A stretch of 39,852 bases of DNA from Gammaproteobacteria bacterium (GTDB taxonomy: Bacteria; Pseudomonadota; Gammaproteobacteria; UBA6429; Thiohalophilaceae). Shown here piece after piece: positions 33,083 through 39,852 of the stretch. The stretch lies in contig JAPHRJ010000083.1 of NCBI GenBank assembly GCA_026196045.1, positions 1 through 39,852 on the forward strand, read 5' to 3'. The position numbers and the translations under genes are program-made. Below the pieces are notes generated by a model. The model was not told where the DNA came from. It did not search any database and saw only the letters and a list, made by a program, of their open reading frames with translations. The first letter of the stretch is position 1. Every line of letters starts with the position of its first letter.

Positions 33083-34396
33083 ATGAGATGGAGCACAGTT
33101 TTGATACGTACCCTGATTCTGTTTGTCCTGCTAAGTCTGGCTGGAACCAGTATCGCATCGGTCGATGTGAAAGGTGTGCGTATGTGGCCGGCACCGGATA
33201 ATACTCGTCTCGTGTTTGATCTTGGTGCGCCTGCAGCACATACCCTGTTTTCGCTTAAAGGGCCAGACAGGATTGTCATTGACCTGAAGGGAAGTCAATT
33301 TCCCGGCAAACTTCCCAGTTTTGATTATTCCAATACTCGTATTCGTGCAATTCGTTATGCCCAGCATAAAAAAGATCAACTTCGCTTTGTCATTGATCTG
33401 AAATCAGCGGTACGCCCCAAGAGTTTTGTTCTCAAGCCGCAGGGAGAGTACGGACACCGACTGGTAGTGGATTTGTTTCATGATGAACAGCACAGCAAAA
33501 AAACAACTAAAAAACCTTATGTCCCCTCCCATTCAGGAAATCGAGATGTCATTGTCGCGATTGATGCCGGACACGGTGGTGAAGATCCAGGAGCACTGGG
33601 ACGACGGGGCACTCGGGAAAAAGATGTCGTTTTGGCAATAGCCAGACAACTGGAACAAATGGTACGCCGAGAATCTGGTATGAAACCCCTGATGATTCGA
33701 ACCGGGGATTATTACATTGGCCTGAAACAACGAGTAGAAATGGCGCGGCGTAAAAATGCGGATCTATTTATTTCTATTCATGCCGATGCCTTTCGTAACG
33801 GCAAAGCACGGGGAACCTCGGTCTTTGTTCTGTCAGAGCGGGGAGCCAGTAGTGAGGTGGCCAAGTTCCTGGCCGAGAGTGAAAACCGAGCGGATTTGAT
33901 TGGTGGTGTAAGCCTGGAAGATAAAGACGACCTGCTAAAAATGGTCTTGATGGATATGGTGAAAAACTCCACCGTGGAAGACAGTCATGATGTGGCTGGT
34001 CGTGTTCTGAAAAGTCTTAAAGGGGTAAATCGCCTGCACAAGAATCGCGTGGAGCAGGCAGGTTTCAGGGTGCTAAAAGCCCCGGATATGCCATCAATCC
34101 TGGTGGAAACGGCCTTCATATCCAACCCGGAAGAAGAACGGAAATTACGTAGTAGCCGACATCAGAAGAAATTAGCCAAAGCTATTTTGAAAGGAATTAG
34201 AGGCTATTTCCATGCTAATCCCCCGCCTGGTTCATTGTTGGCCCTGCGACCACAGAAGCACACCATCTCAAGTGGAGACACCCTGTCCAGTATTGCCGAT
34301 CGATATCGAGTCAGTATTCGCTCGATTAAACACTCTAATGACTTAAAATCCAATAGCTTACGTGTAGGTGAGACCTTACAAATTCCCTATAGCTAG
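33083..34396 (+). CDS. amiB: N-acetylmuramoyl-L-alanine amidase AmiB with LysM
   Basis: This periplasmic amidase splits septal peptidoglycan during division. A signal peptide (residues 1-26) is followed by an AMIN domain (about 28-135), which targets peptidoglycan at the septum, and an Amidase_3 catalytic domain from about residue 155. Its zinc ligands appear in DAGHGGEDPGA (His164) and SIHADAF, and the catalytic Glu in LVETAFISNP. A C-terminal LysM (HTISSGDTLSSIADRY to the end) binds glycan. At 437 residues it matches AmiB/AmiC. The position after tsaE is the conserved one, although the gap is 184 nt. Confidence 0.95.
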   Translation: MRWSTVLIRTLILFVLLSLAGTSIASVDVKGVRMWPAPDNTRLVFDLGAPAAHTLFSLKGPDRIVIDLKGSQFPGKLPSFDYSNTRIRAIRYAQHKKDQLRFVIDLKSAVRPKSFVLKPQGEYGHRLVVDLFHDEQHSKKTTKKPYVPSHSGNRDVIVAIDAGHGGEDPGALGRRGTREKDVVLAIARQLEQMVRRESGMKPLMIRTGDYYIGLKQRVEMARRKNADLFISIHADAFRNGKARGTSVFVLSERGASSEVAKFLAESENRADLIGGVSLEDKDDLLKMVLMDMVKNSTVEDSHDVAGRVLKSLKGVNRLHKNRVEQAGFRVLKAPDMPSILVETAFISNPEEERKLRSSRHQKKLAKAILKGIRGYFHANPPPGSLLALRPQKHTISSGDTLSSIADRYRVSIRSIKHSNDLKSNSLRVGETLQIPYS

Positions 34397-34549
34397 TCGA
34401 ATCTGGTTATAGTTTTGAATGGTTCTCGTAATACAAGCCTTTGATTTTTTAATCCTCATGTCTACGACCATAGTTGTATTGCCAGGTTGTTTATTCAATA
34501 CAATAATTAATATAGAGAATTATCATTTTTTTAAGAAGGTCTCGTGGTC

Positions 34550-35251
34550 ATGCGAAATAAACTTACCAGTCTTATTCTTTCTTCAGCTCTTGCATTAGGT
34601 GGGTTAACCACAGCAAATGCTACCGTTATTGATGATGTGTATTGGGGTTCCTATGATCACAGTTACGGTGATCGTATTGGGAACAGTAGCTATGAAGTTA
34701 CAAATATGGATGTTGTATTCAGTGGTAATTATCTGAATGTTCGCATTAATACTAATTTTGATGCATCCACTGATCCGTATGGTATTGATTTTGGTGATCT
34801 GTTTATTAGCACTAATGGCTGGAATCCATATGGCTCGGCACCTTATTCCAGTGATAGCGCTGCTACCGGTGAAGCCTGGGAATTTGTTTTTGATACCAGC
34901 GTAGGAAACCTCTATGGTGGTGAATTCAGTATTAATAATTCTGAGGATTTAATTGATGCTAGCCGTTACATCTTTCGTGATGGGCAGGAAGTTCAACGTG
35001 ACTCTGGTGGTGATGAATTAGCAGGAAGTTCGGTTGATCTTAGTAATGCTGGTGTTGGTGGGTATATTGAATACGACATTTTACTCAGTAGTCTGGGTGA
35101 AATTTCTGGTGATCTCGGCCTGAAATGGGGCATGACCTGTGCCAATGACACCATCGAAGGTGCTGTCGCGACTTCTATACCGGAACCAGCTACATGGTTA
35201 CTATTTGGTACCGCTTTACTTGGTATGGTTAGAACCGCACGTAAATCCTAA
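34550..35251 (+). CDS. secreted PEP-CTERM protein inserted in the amiB-mutL cluster
   Basis: The 233-residue protein has a signal peptide (cleavage after TTANA) and an IPEPATWLLFGTALLGMV-RTARKS sorting tail with the canonical PEP triad. The body is rich in Asp, Ser, Gly and Tyr, with a repeated feel of YGDRIGNSSYEV-like strands, and holds one Cys (MTCAND). No enzyme domain is seen. ATG 34550 is used; GTG 34544 lies closer to the AGAAGG Shine-Dalgarno sequence and is possible. The gene has its own terminator and splits a gene cluster that is normally contiguous. Its tail differs from those of the other two PEP-CTERM proteins here. Confidence 0.85.
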   Translation: MRNKLTSLILSSALALGGLTTANATVIDDVYWGSYDHSYGDRIGNSSYEVTNMDVVFSGNYLNVRINTNFDASTDPYGIDFGDLFISTNGWNPYGSAPYSSDSAATGEAWEFVFDTSVGNLYGGEFSINNSEDLIDASRYIFRDGQEVQRDSGGDELAGSSVDLSNAGVGGYIEYDILLSSLGEISGDLGLKWGMTCANDTIEGAVATSIPEPATWLLFGTALLGMVRTARKS

Positions 35252-35274
35252 AACTGGTTTAAGTTAATCGTATT

Positions 35275-35314
35275 AAAAACCGCTCAGCCACCATGTGGCT
35301 TGAGCGGTTTTTTT
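35275..35314 (+). terminator. rho-independent terminator of the PEP-CTERM gene
   Basis: AACCGCTCAGCCAC pairs with GTGGCTTGAGCGGTT with one bulged T, and a run of seven T follows. It isolates the PEP-CTERM transcript from mutL, whose chosen start lies 54 nt further on. Confidence 0.88.
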
Positions 35315-35368
35315 ATGCAAGATACAAAAATGGCGAGATTATCTTTTAGCTGTTTTATAATCAGATTT

Positions 35369-37138
35369 ATGAACAACCTGTTGCCCGTCTCATCTATAAA
35401 ATTGTTATCTCGACAGTTGGCCAATCAGATTGCCGCAGGTGAAGTGGTGGACCGTCCGGCTTCAATTTTAAAAGAATTACTGGAAAACAGCCTGGATGCC
35501 GGTGCAACTGACGTTGAGATCGATGTTGAACGCGGAGGGGTTAAACGAATCCTGGTGCGTGACAATGGCTTTGGTATTGCAGCAGATGAGTTAAAACTGG
35601 CCATAAGTCGTCATGCGACGAGTAAGATAAGTACACTGGAAGATCTGGAAAATATTGTCAGCATGGGGTTTCGTGGAGAGGCACTGGCGAGTATCAGTTC
35701 AGTATCCCAGATGCGAATTACTTCAAGACAAAGCCAAAGTGAGCAGGCCTGGAGCTTGCCCTGTGGTGATGCAGATCATCCAACAGATAAACTCGAACCT
35801 GCCTCTCATCCGGTTGGAACGTCCGTAGAAACACGTGACCTTTTTTATAATACGCCGGCTCGACGAAAATTTCTGCGTAGTGAACGGACTGAATATCGCC
35901 ATCTTGAAGATGTTGTTCGGCGTGTAGCGTTAAGTCATTTCAATACGGCTTTCACTTTCAGACATAATCAACGTCAGGTTTTTCGATTACCGGTTGCTCC
36001 TGATATGGCGGCAAAAGAAAGACGAATTTCCAGGCTATGCGGTAAAACATTTTTACAGCAGGCAAGCTACCTGGATTTTAATGGTAGTGATATGCATCTC
36101 TGGGGATGGGTGCTTCCGCCAGAATATTCTCGTTCACAGGCGGATCTACAATTCTTTTTTGTTAACGGACGTATCATTCGTGATCGGGTGATTGCGCATG
36201 CTTTGCGACAGGCTTATGGTTCTCAACTTCACCCTGGTCGTCACCCAGCTTATGTGTTGTACTTTAGTCTGAATCCGGCAACAGTGGATGTGAATGTACA
36301 TCCAACCAAACATGAAGTCCGTTTTCATGAAGCAAGAATGGTTCATGATTTTTTGGCTCATAGTCTGATGGATACCTTCAGGCAAGCCAGAGCATCAGTT
36401 ATAGGTACCCCAAAAACCTATATTAAACCTGCTGAAGGCAATGTTCCTCATACTGCATCAGATTCATCACTGAACACTTTTACAGGTATAAATCGGGTTC
36501 AGGAAACCTCAACGGCTTATCATCCTGTAGCAACTGAAAATGTGAGCCGTGTTGCGGTCAAGCAGATTGCATTACCAACATCAGAACAGTTCATCACAGT
36601 AGCAGGTAACTATGCGATTGCTCGTTCCAGTTCGAGTGAGCAGCTATTATTAATTGATATAAAAATGGCTCAAAGCCATTTGTTAGCAAAACGTCTAAAT
36701 GAGTACTATCAGCATGGTGCTGTCAGGCAGCCACTATTATTTCCGTTAAGCATACCCGTAAAGACAGACCAGGCTGTGTTAATTCAGAACGAATTATTTG
36801 GGCGTCTGGGCTTTGACTTTGTATTACGGGATTCAGAAACACTACAGTTACGACATATTCCGGCGGTATTGAACAATCAGGATATATCACAGGTTTTGCC
36901 ATTATTATTTAATGAACTATCAGGTCCTGGAAAAAATGAACTGGATTTCAGCTCAGTGATCAATTTATTGGTGGATCTGATTGTGAGCAGTAAAACCCAG
37001 GCTAATGAGGGAACCTCACAGTTGGAACTGGAAAAACTGGTACAGGAAACAGACACAAGATCTAATGAATGTGACTATGTGAAAGTGCTGGATGAAGCCA
37101 CGCTGGCCAGTTTATTCAATAATACAGCCCATGACTGA
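35369..37138 (+). CDS. mutL: DNA mismatch repair protein MutL
   Basis: MutL couples MutS to downstream repair steps. The GHKL ATPase motifs are clear: [36 protein letters not shown], and [10 protein letters not shown]. The C-terminal dimerisation domain reads [14 protein letters not shown] where endonuclease-type MutL proteins have DQHAxxE, so this protein should lack nicking activity and depend on MutH. ATG 35369 gives 589 residues; an in-frame start at 35300 would begin inside the terminator and is rejected. miaA overlaps its end by 8 nt. Confidence 0.96.
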   Translation: MNNLLPVSSIKLLSRQLANQIAAGEVVDRPASILKELLENSLDAGATDVEIDVERGGVKRILVRDNGFGIAADELKLAISRHATSKISTLEDLENIVSMGFRGEALASISSVSQMRITSRQSQSEQAWSLPCGDADHPTDKLEPASHPVGTSVETRDLFYNTPARRKFLRSERTEYRHLEDVVRRVALSHFNTAFTFRHNQRQVFRLPVAPDMAAKERRISRLCGKTFLQQASYLDFNGSDMHLWGWVLPPEYSRSQADLQFFFVNGRIIRDRVIAHALRQAYGSQLHPGRHPAYVLYFSLNPATVDVNVHPTKHEVRFHEARMVHDFLAHSLMDTFRQARASVIGTPKTYIKPAEGNVPHTASDSSLNTFTGINRVQETSTAYHPVATENVSRVAVKQIALPTSEQFITVAGNYAIARSSSSEQLLLIDIKMAQSHLLAKRLNEYYQHGAVRQPLLFPLSIPVKTDQAVLIQNELFGRLGFDFVLRDSETLQLRHIPAVLNNQDISQVLPLLFNELSGPGKNELDFSSVINLLVDLIVSSKTQANEGTSQLELEKLVQETDTRSNECDYVKVLDEATLASLFNNTAHD

Positions 37139-38078
37139 ATCCTCACGTCCTAAAGCAATCTTTCTAATGGGACCAACGGCGTCAGGCAAAACCGATCTGG
37201 CCGTCAATTTGTTAGAGCACCTGCCCCTGGAAATCATTAGCGTGGATTCGGTGAATATTTATCGGGGTATGGACATTGGTTCTGCCAAACCGGATGCTGA
37301 AACCTTACAACTTGCGCCCCATCGATTGATCAATATCCTGGAGCCGACTGAATCCTACTCGGCTTCCCAGTTTTGTGAAGATGCTTTGCGGGAAATGGCT
37401 GAAATCACAGCCAAAGGAAAGATACCATTATTAGTGGGCGGAACGATGCTGTACTTCCGTGCCCTGTTATATGGGTTGTCTGAACTCCCTGCCGCTGATC
37501 CTGATGTGCGCCAGCGACTGGAAGCCGAAGCCGAGGAGAAGGGATGGCAGTGCATGCATCGACGTTTGGCTGAGGTGGATCCAGTTGCAGCAGAACGTAT
37601 ACATCCCAACGATCCCCAACGCATTCAACGGGCACTCGAGGTTTATGAACTGACGGGCACCCCCCTGTCTGAACTCCAGAGTCTGGAAAAAAATAAAGCC
37701 GTTTTACCCTATGAGGTAACCAAGCTAGCTGCTTCACCGGCTGATCGGGCGGTTTTACATGAACGTATTGCCCAGCGATTTCATATGATGCTGGAACAGG
37801 GTTTTATTAAGGAAGTCGAAGAGCTGATGGCTCGCGGTGACCTTGATTTATCCATGCCATCGATGCGGGCTGTGGGTTATCGCCAGGTATGGGAACTATT
37901 ATCCGGCAGAATGGACTATAATCAGATGATTGAGAAAGGGATTATTGCAACTCGCCAATTGGCCAAACGCCAATTGACCTGGTTGCGGTCTGAGCCAGAT
38001 GTGCAATTTTTTGACAGCCTGGATCCTGATCTCAATCATAAAGTGCTAAGTATCCTTACTTCATCTGTAGTTATATAA
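37131..38078 (+). CDS. miaA: tRNA dimethylallyltransferase MiaA
   Basis: MiaA adds the isopentenyl group to A37 of tRNAs that read UNN codons. The P-loop [11 protein letters not shown] is near the N-terminus, with [18 protein letters not shown], the [13 protein letters not shown] segment, and the C-terminal [17 protein letters not shown] 37131 gives 315 residues (E. coli 316) and overlaps the mutL stop. A longer frame from 37092 is rejected. Confidence 0.97.
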   Translation: MTESSRPKAIFLMGPTASGKTDLAVNLLEHLPLEIISVDSVNIYRGMDIGSAKPDAETLQLAPHRLINILEPTESYSASQFCEDALREMAEITAKGKIPLLVGGTMLYFRALLYGLSELPAADPDVRQRLEAEAEEKGWQCMHRRLAEVDPVAAERIHPNDPQRIQRALEVYELTGTPLSELQSLEKNKAVLPYEVTKLAASPADRAVLHERIAQRFHMMLEQGFIKEVEELMARGDLDLSMPSMRAVGYRQVWELLSGRMDYNQMIEKGIIATRQLAKRQLTWLRSEPDVQFFDSLDPDLNHKVLSILTSSVVI

Positions 38079-38133
38079 AACAGCTGATGTGATAATATTC
38101 GACGCGCGTGAAACTTCGTTGGAGGCATTTGAA

Positions 38134-38163
38134 GTGACATGCAAATTTGTACTTAAATATACT
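38134..38163 (+). promoter_or_regulatory. probable sigma-70 promoter of hfq
   Basis: GTGACA (38134-38139) and TATACT (38158-38163) are 18 nt apart. They lie in the 184-nt gap between miaA and hfq, about 100 nt before the hfq ATG, leaving a long leader that could be a site of Hfq autoregulation as known in E. coli. Confidence 0.45.
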
Positions 38164-38262
38164 AGTTGATGTACCTACATTTAGTCAGGAATAAAAATAA
38201 ATAAGTTGATGAAGATAGAATTTTTGACCTGGTGAATAACAATAATTAGCGGAGATAATAAA

Positions 38263-38505
38263 ATGAGCAAAGGGCAATCCCTTCAAGATCCGTTCTTAAA
38301 CGCCTTGAGAAAAGAGCGTATTCCCGTTTCGATCTTTTTAGTAAACGGAATCAAACTTCATGGACAAATTGAATCATTTGATCAGTTTGTCGTGTTGTTG
38401 CGTAATACGGTAAGCCAGATGGTGTATAAGCACGCCATTTCAACTGTCGTACCGGCACGCAATGTCAAAATACCTGCTGCAGAAGAAGACAAAGGTAATA
38501 CTTGA
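38263..38505 (+). CDS. hfq: RNA chaperone Hfq
   Basis: Hfq forms a hexameric ring that pairs small RNAs with mRNAs. The Sm1 motif ([21 protein letters not shown]) and the Sm2 motif (YKHAIST) are complete. At 80 residues it lacks most of the long disordered tail of the E. coli protein (102), like the Pseudomonas form. A GGAG Shine-Dalgarno sequence precedes ATG 38263. hflX follows, as in other gammaproteobacteria. Confidence 0.98.
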   Translation: MSKGQSLQDPFLNALRKERIPVSIFLVNGIKLHGQIESFDQFVVLLRNTVSQMVYKHAISTVVPARNVKIPAAEEDKGNT

Positions 38506-38550
38506 TCTTAATTCAACAACCAACGCCCGCGCTGGTAAGGATGTAACTGT

Positions 38551-39852
38551 TTGTTTGAACGTCCCCAGAAAGGTGAGCGGGCGATCTTGGTTCACCTCGA
38601 TTTATATTCTGATCTAAACCGCGAAGATTTACGCGAATTCAGGGAATTAGTGGTTTCTGCCGGTGCTGAGCCGGTAGCGACCATTACTGGTTCCCGGAGC
38701 GCGCCACATCCACGCTATTTTGTTGGGACCGGCAAGGCGGAAGAGATCCGTGACTGCGTGGAGGCTGAAGAAGCGGATGTGGTGCTATTTAACCACGCAC
38801 TGACGCCAGTGCAGGAACGTAACCTCGAGCAGCTATTCCAATGTCGCGTACTGGATCGGACCGGTTTAATCCTGGATATTTTTGCTCAACGAGCGCGTAC
38901 CCACGAAGGTAAGCTTCAGGTCGAACTGGCTCAGTTGAGGCATTTGTCGACTCGATTAGTTCGTGGCTGGACCCATCTGGAAAGACAGAAAGGTGGGATT
39001 GGTTTACGTGGCCCGGGTGAAACCCAGCTGGAAACCGATCGACGCTTGCTGAGTGATCGTATTCGCCAGTTAAATAAACGCCTGACCAAGGTGAGTCGCC
39101 AGCGAGATCAGGGACGACGTGCGCGAAAACGGGCTGAACTACCAACGGTATCGCTGGTCGGATATACCAATGCGGGTAAGTCTACGTTATTTAATGCACT
39201 CACAGCATCGTCGGTTCTGGCCGCAGACCAGTTGTTTGCAACCCTGGATCCGACCCTGCGCCGACTGGATCTGGAAGGTGGGCAGTCAATAGTACTGGCC
39301 GATACGGTTGGGTTTATTCGGCATTTACCCCATGACCTGGTGGCGGCATTTCGCTCGACGTTACAGGAAACACTGGATGCGGATTTACTGTTACATGTTG
39401 TTGATGCGTCAAGTGAAACCCAGGATGCGCAGATTGAACAGGTAAATCTGGTATTGAAGGAAATCGGTGCGGAAGAAAATCCACAACTGATGGTCTACAA
39501 CAAAATTGATCTGGTGCCCAAGGCCGAACCTCGTATTGAGCGTAATGCTGAAGGTCGACCAATACGGGTTTGGGTCTCGGCCTTGAATAAAGAAGGGCTG
39601 GATCTGGTGCAAACGGCGGTTGATGAATGCCTGGGTAACAGTCAGATCAACGAGTCGATCTGTGTCGCGCCACAGGAAGGGCGATTACGGGCTCAGCTGT
39701 ACGAGCGAGGCCAGATACTGGAAGAACATGTGGATAATAATGGAAACTGGATCATCAGGATCGAAATGTCATTACATGATTGGCAGGCACTGGATAAACA
39801 CGAAGATATTTCTGGGCACATAATTGGCACAGAAACCAGCCCTTGCCTTGCG
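38551..39852 (+). CDS. hflX: ribosome-dissociating GTPase HflX, 3' end beyond window
   Basis: HflX is a heat-shock-linked GTPase that splits stalled 70S ribosomes. The HflX domain (YFVGTGKAEEI, RTGLILDIFAQRARTHEGKL, GGIGLRGPGETQLETDRR) precedes the G domain with G1 GYTNAGKST, G3 DTVGF and G4 NKID. The start is TTG at 38551, which gives MFERP as in homologues (E. coli MFDRY), supported by TAAGGA 9 nt upstream; no usable ATG exists. 434 codons lie within the window and the frame is open to the right edge. Confidence 0.95.
   Translation, partial: MFERPQKGERAILVHLDLYSDLNREDLREFRELVVSAGAEPVATITGSRSAPHPRYFVGTGKAEEIRDCVEAEEADVVLFNHALTPVQERNLEQLFQCRVLDRTGLILDIFAQRARTHEGKLQVELAQLRHLSTRLVRGWTHLERQKGGIGLRGPGETQLETDRRLLSDRIRQLNKRLTKVSRQRDQGRRARKRAELPTVSLVGYTNAGKSTLFNALTASSVLAADQLFATLDPTLRRLDLEGGQSIVLADTVGFIRHLPHDLVAAFRSTLQETLDADLLLHVVDASSETQDAQIEQVNLVLKEIGAEENPQLMVYNKIDLVPKAEPRIERNAEGRPIRVWVSALNKEGLDLVQTAVDECLGNSQINESICVAPQEGRLRAQLYERGQILEEHVDNNGNWIIRIEMSLHDWQALDKHEDISGHIIGTETSPCLA

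Noticed and set aside
34400-34549. Sigma-54 promoter for the third PEP-CTERM gene
   Set aside because: No GG-N10-GC pair in TGGC/TTGC context was found; a weak TTGCCA-N17-AATAAT sigma-70 arrangement is the better reading. The upstream region of the lamin-tail gene (19752-19900) also lacks it.
35300-35368. N-terminal extension of MutL from 35300
   Set aside because: The start would lie within the terminator hairpin of the preceding gene, and homology begins only after Met at 35369.
1-39852. Mobile elements, tRNA-linked integration or phage remnants
   Set aside because: No transposase, integrase, tRNA end or flanking direct repeats were recognised despite the PEP-CTERM insertion in the mutL cluster.

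Overview
The window is a stretch of gammaproteobacterial chromosome, moderately AT-rich, with dense gene packing and short intergenic gaps. The gammaproteobacterial assignment rests on the order queG / nnr-tsaE-amiB-mutL-miaA-hfq-hflX (30-39.8 kb), which is the order known from E. coli and Pseudomonas, on the divergent epmB/efp pair, and on YcgL, DUF3301, Hsp15 and a MutL without the endonuclease motif. Three secreted proteins with PEP-CTERM sorting tails and a DsrE2-type sulfur carrier suggest an environmental, probably aquatic, EPS-forming and possibly sulfur-oxidising lineage. The species cannot be named from the sequence.

Layout. 1-2.8 kb: the 5' part of a FimX-like protein (REC-PAS) and a 618-residue companion with a PilZ-like NxSxxG motif. 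2.95-5.7 kb: the complete EF-P lysylation module epmB, efp, epmA. 5.9-8.2 kb: a TonB-dependent receptor carrying the CxxxM and HxM pairs of copper receptors, preceded by two dyads. 8.4-9.2 kb: a PEP-CTERM protein behind a good sigma-54 promoter. 9.5-11.5 kb: an operon SCO - PCu(A)C - psd. 11.6-12.6 kb: a LexA-like S24 peptidase without its DNA-binding domain, then a Mut7-C nuclease. 12.6-13.5 kb: a decayed rhodanese (rhdA) with two frameshifts and an in-frame stop. 13.5-17 kb: a 50-residue membrane peptide, ppsA, and divergent ppsR. 17-19.8 kb: htpG behind a heat-shock-type promoter, and a lamin-tail PEP-CTERM protein. 20-22.1 kb: DUF3301, a cysteine-free IscR-like Rrf2 regulator, an array of 10-bp phased GTTAAC repeats, bolA, and dsrE2. 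22.4-24.8 kb: ycgL with an unknown helical partner, hslR-nudix, and a thioredoxin with a heat-shock-like promoter. 24.9-27.3 kb: molybdenum cofactor genes mobA-mobB-moeA. 27.5-29.8 kb: a signalling operon of a 70-residue protein, an HDOD protein and a GGDEF diguanylate cyclase. 29.8-39.85 kb: the conserved housekeeping cluster, interrupted between amiB and mutL by a third PEP-CTERM gene.

How the genes relate. Two themes recur. The first is c-di-GMP and surface functions: FimX-like protein, PilZ-like partner, HDOD/GGDEF operon and PEP-CTERM proteins. The second is metal, thiol and sulfur handling: copper receptor, SCO, PCu(A)C, IscR-like regulator, BolA, DsrE2 and broken rhodanese. The most unusual locus is the regulatory region at 20.9-21.1 kb between the cysteine-free IscR homologue and bolA. 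No tRNA, rRNA, CRISPR array, insertion sequence or phage gene was seen.
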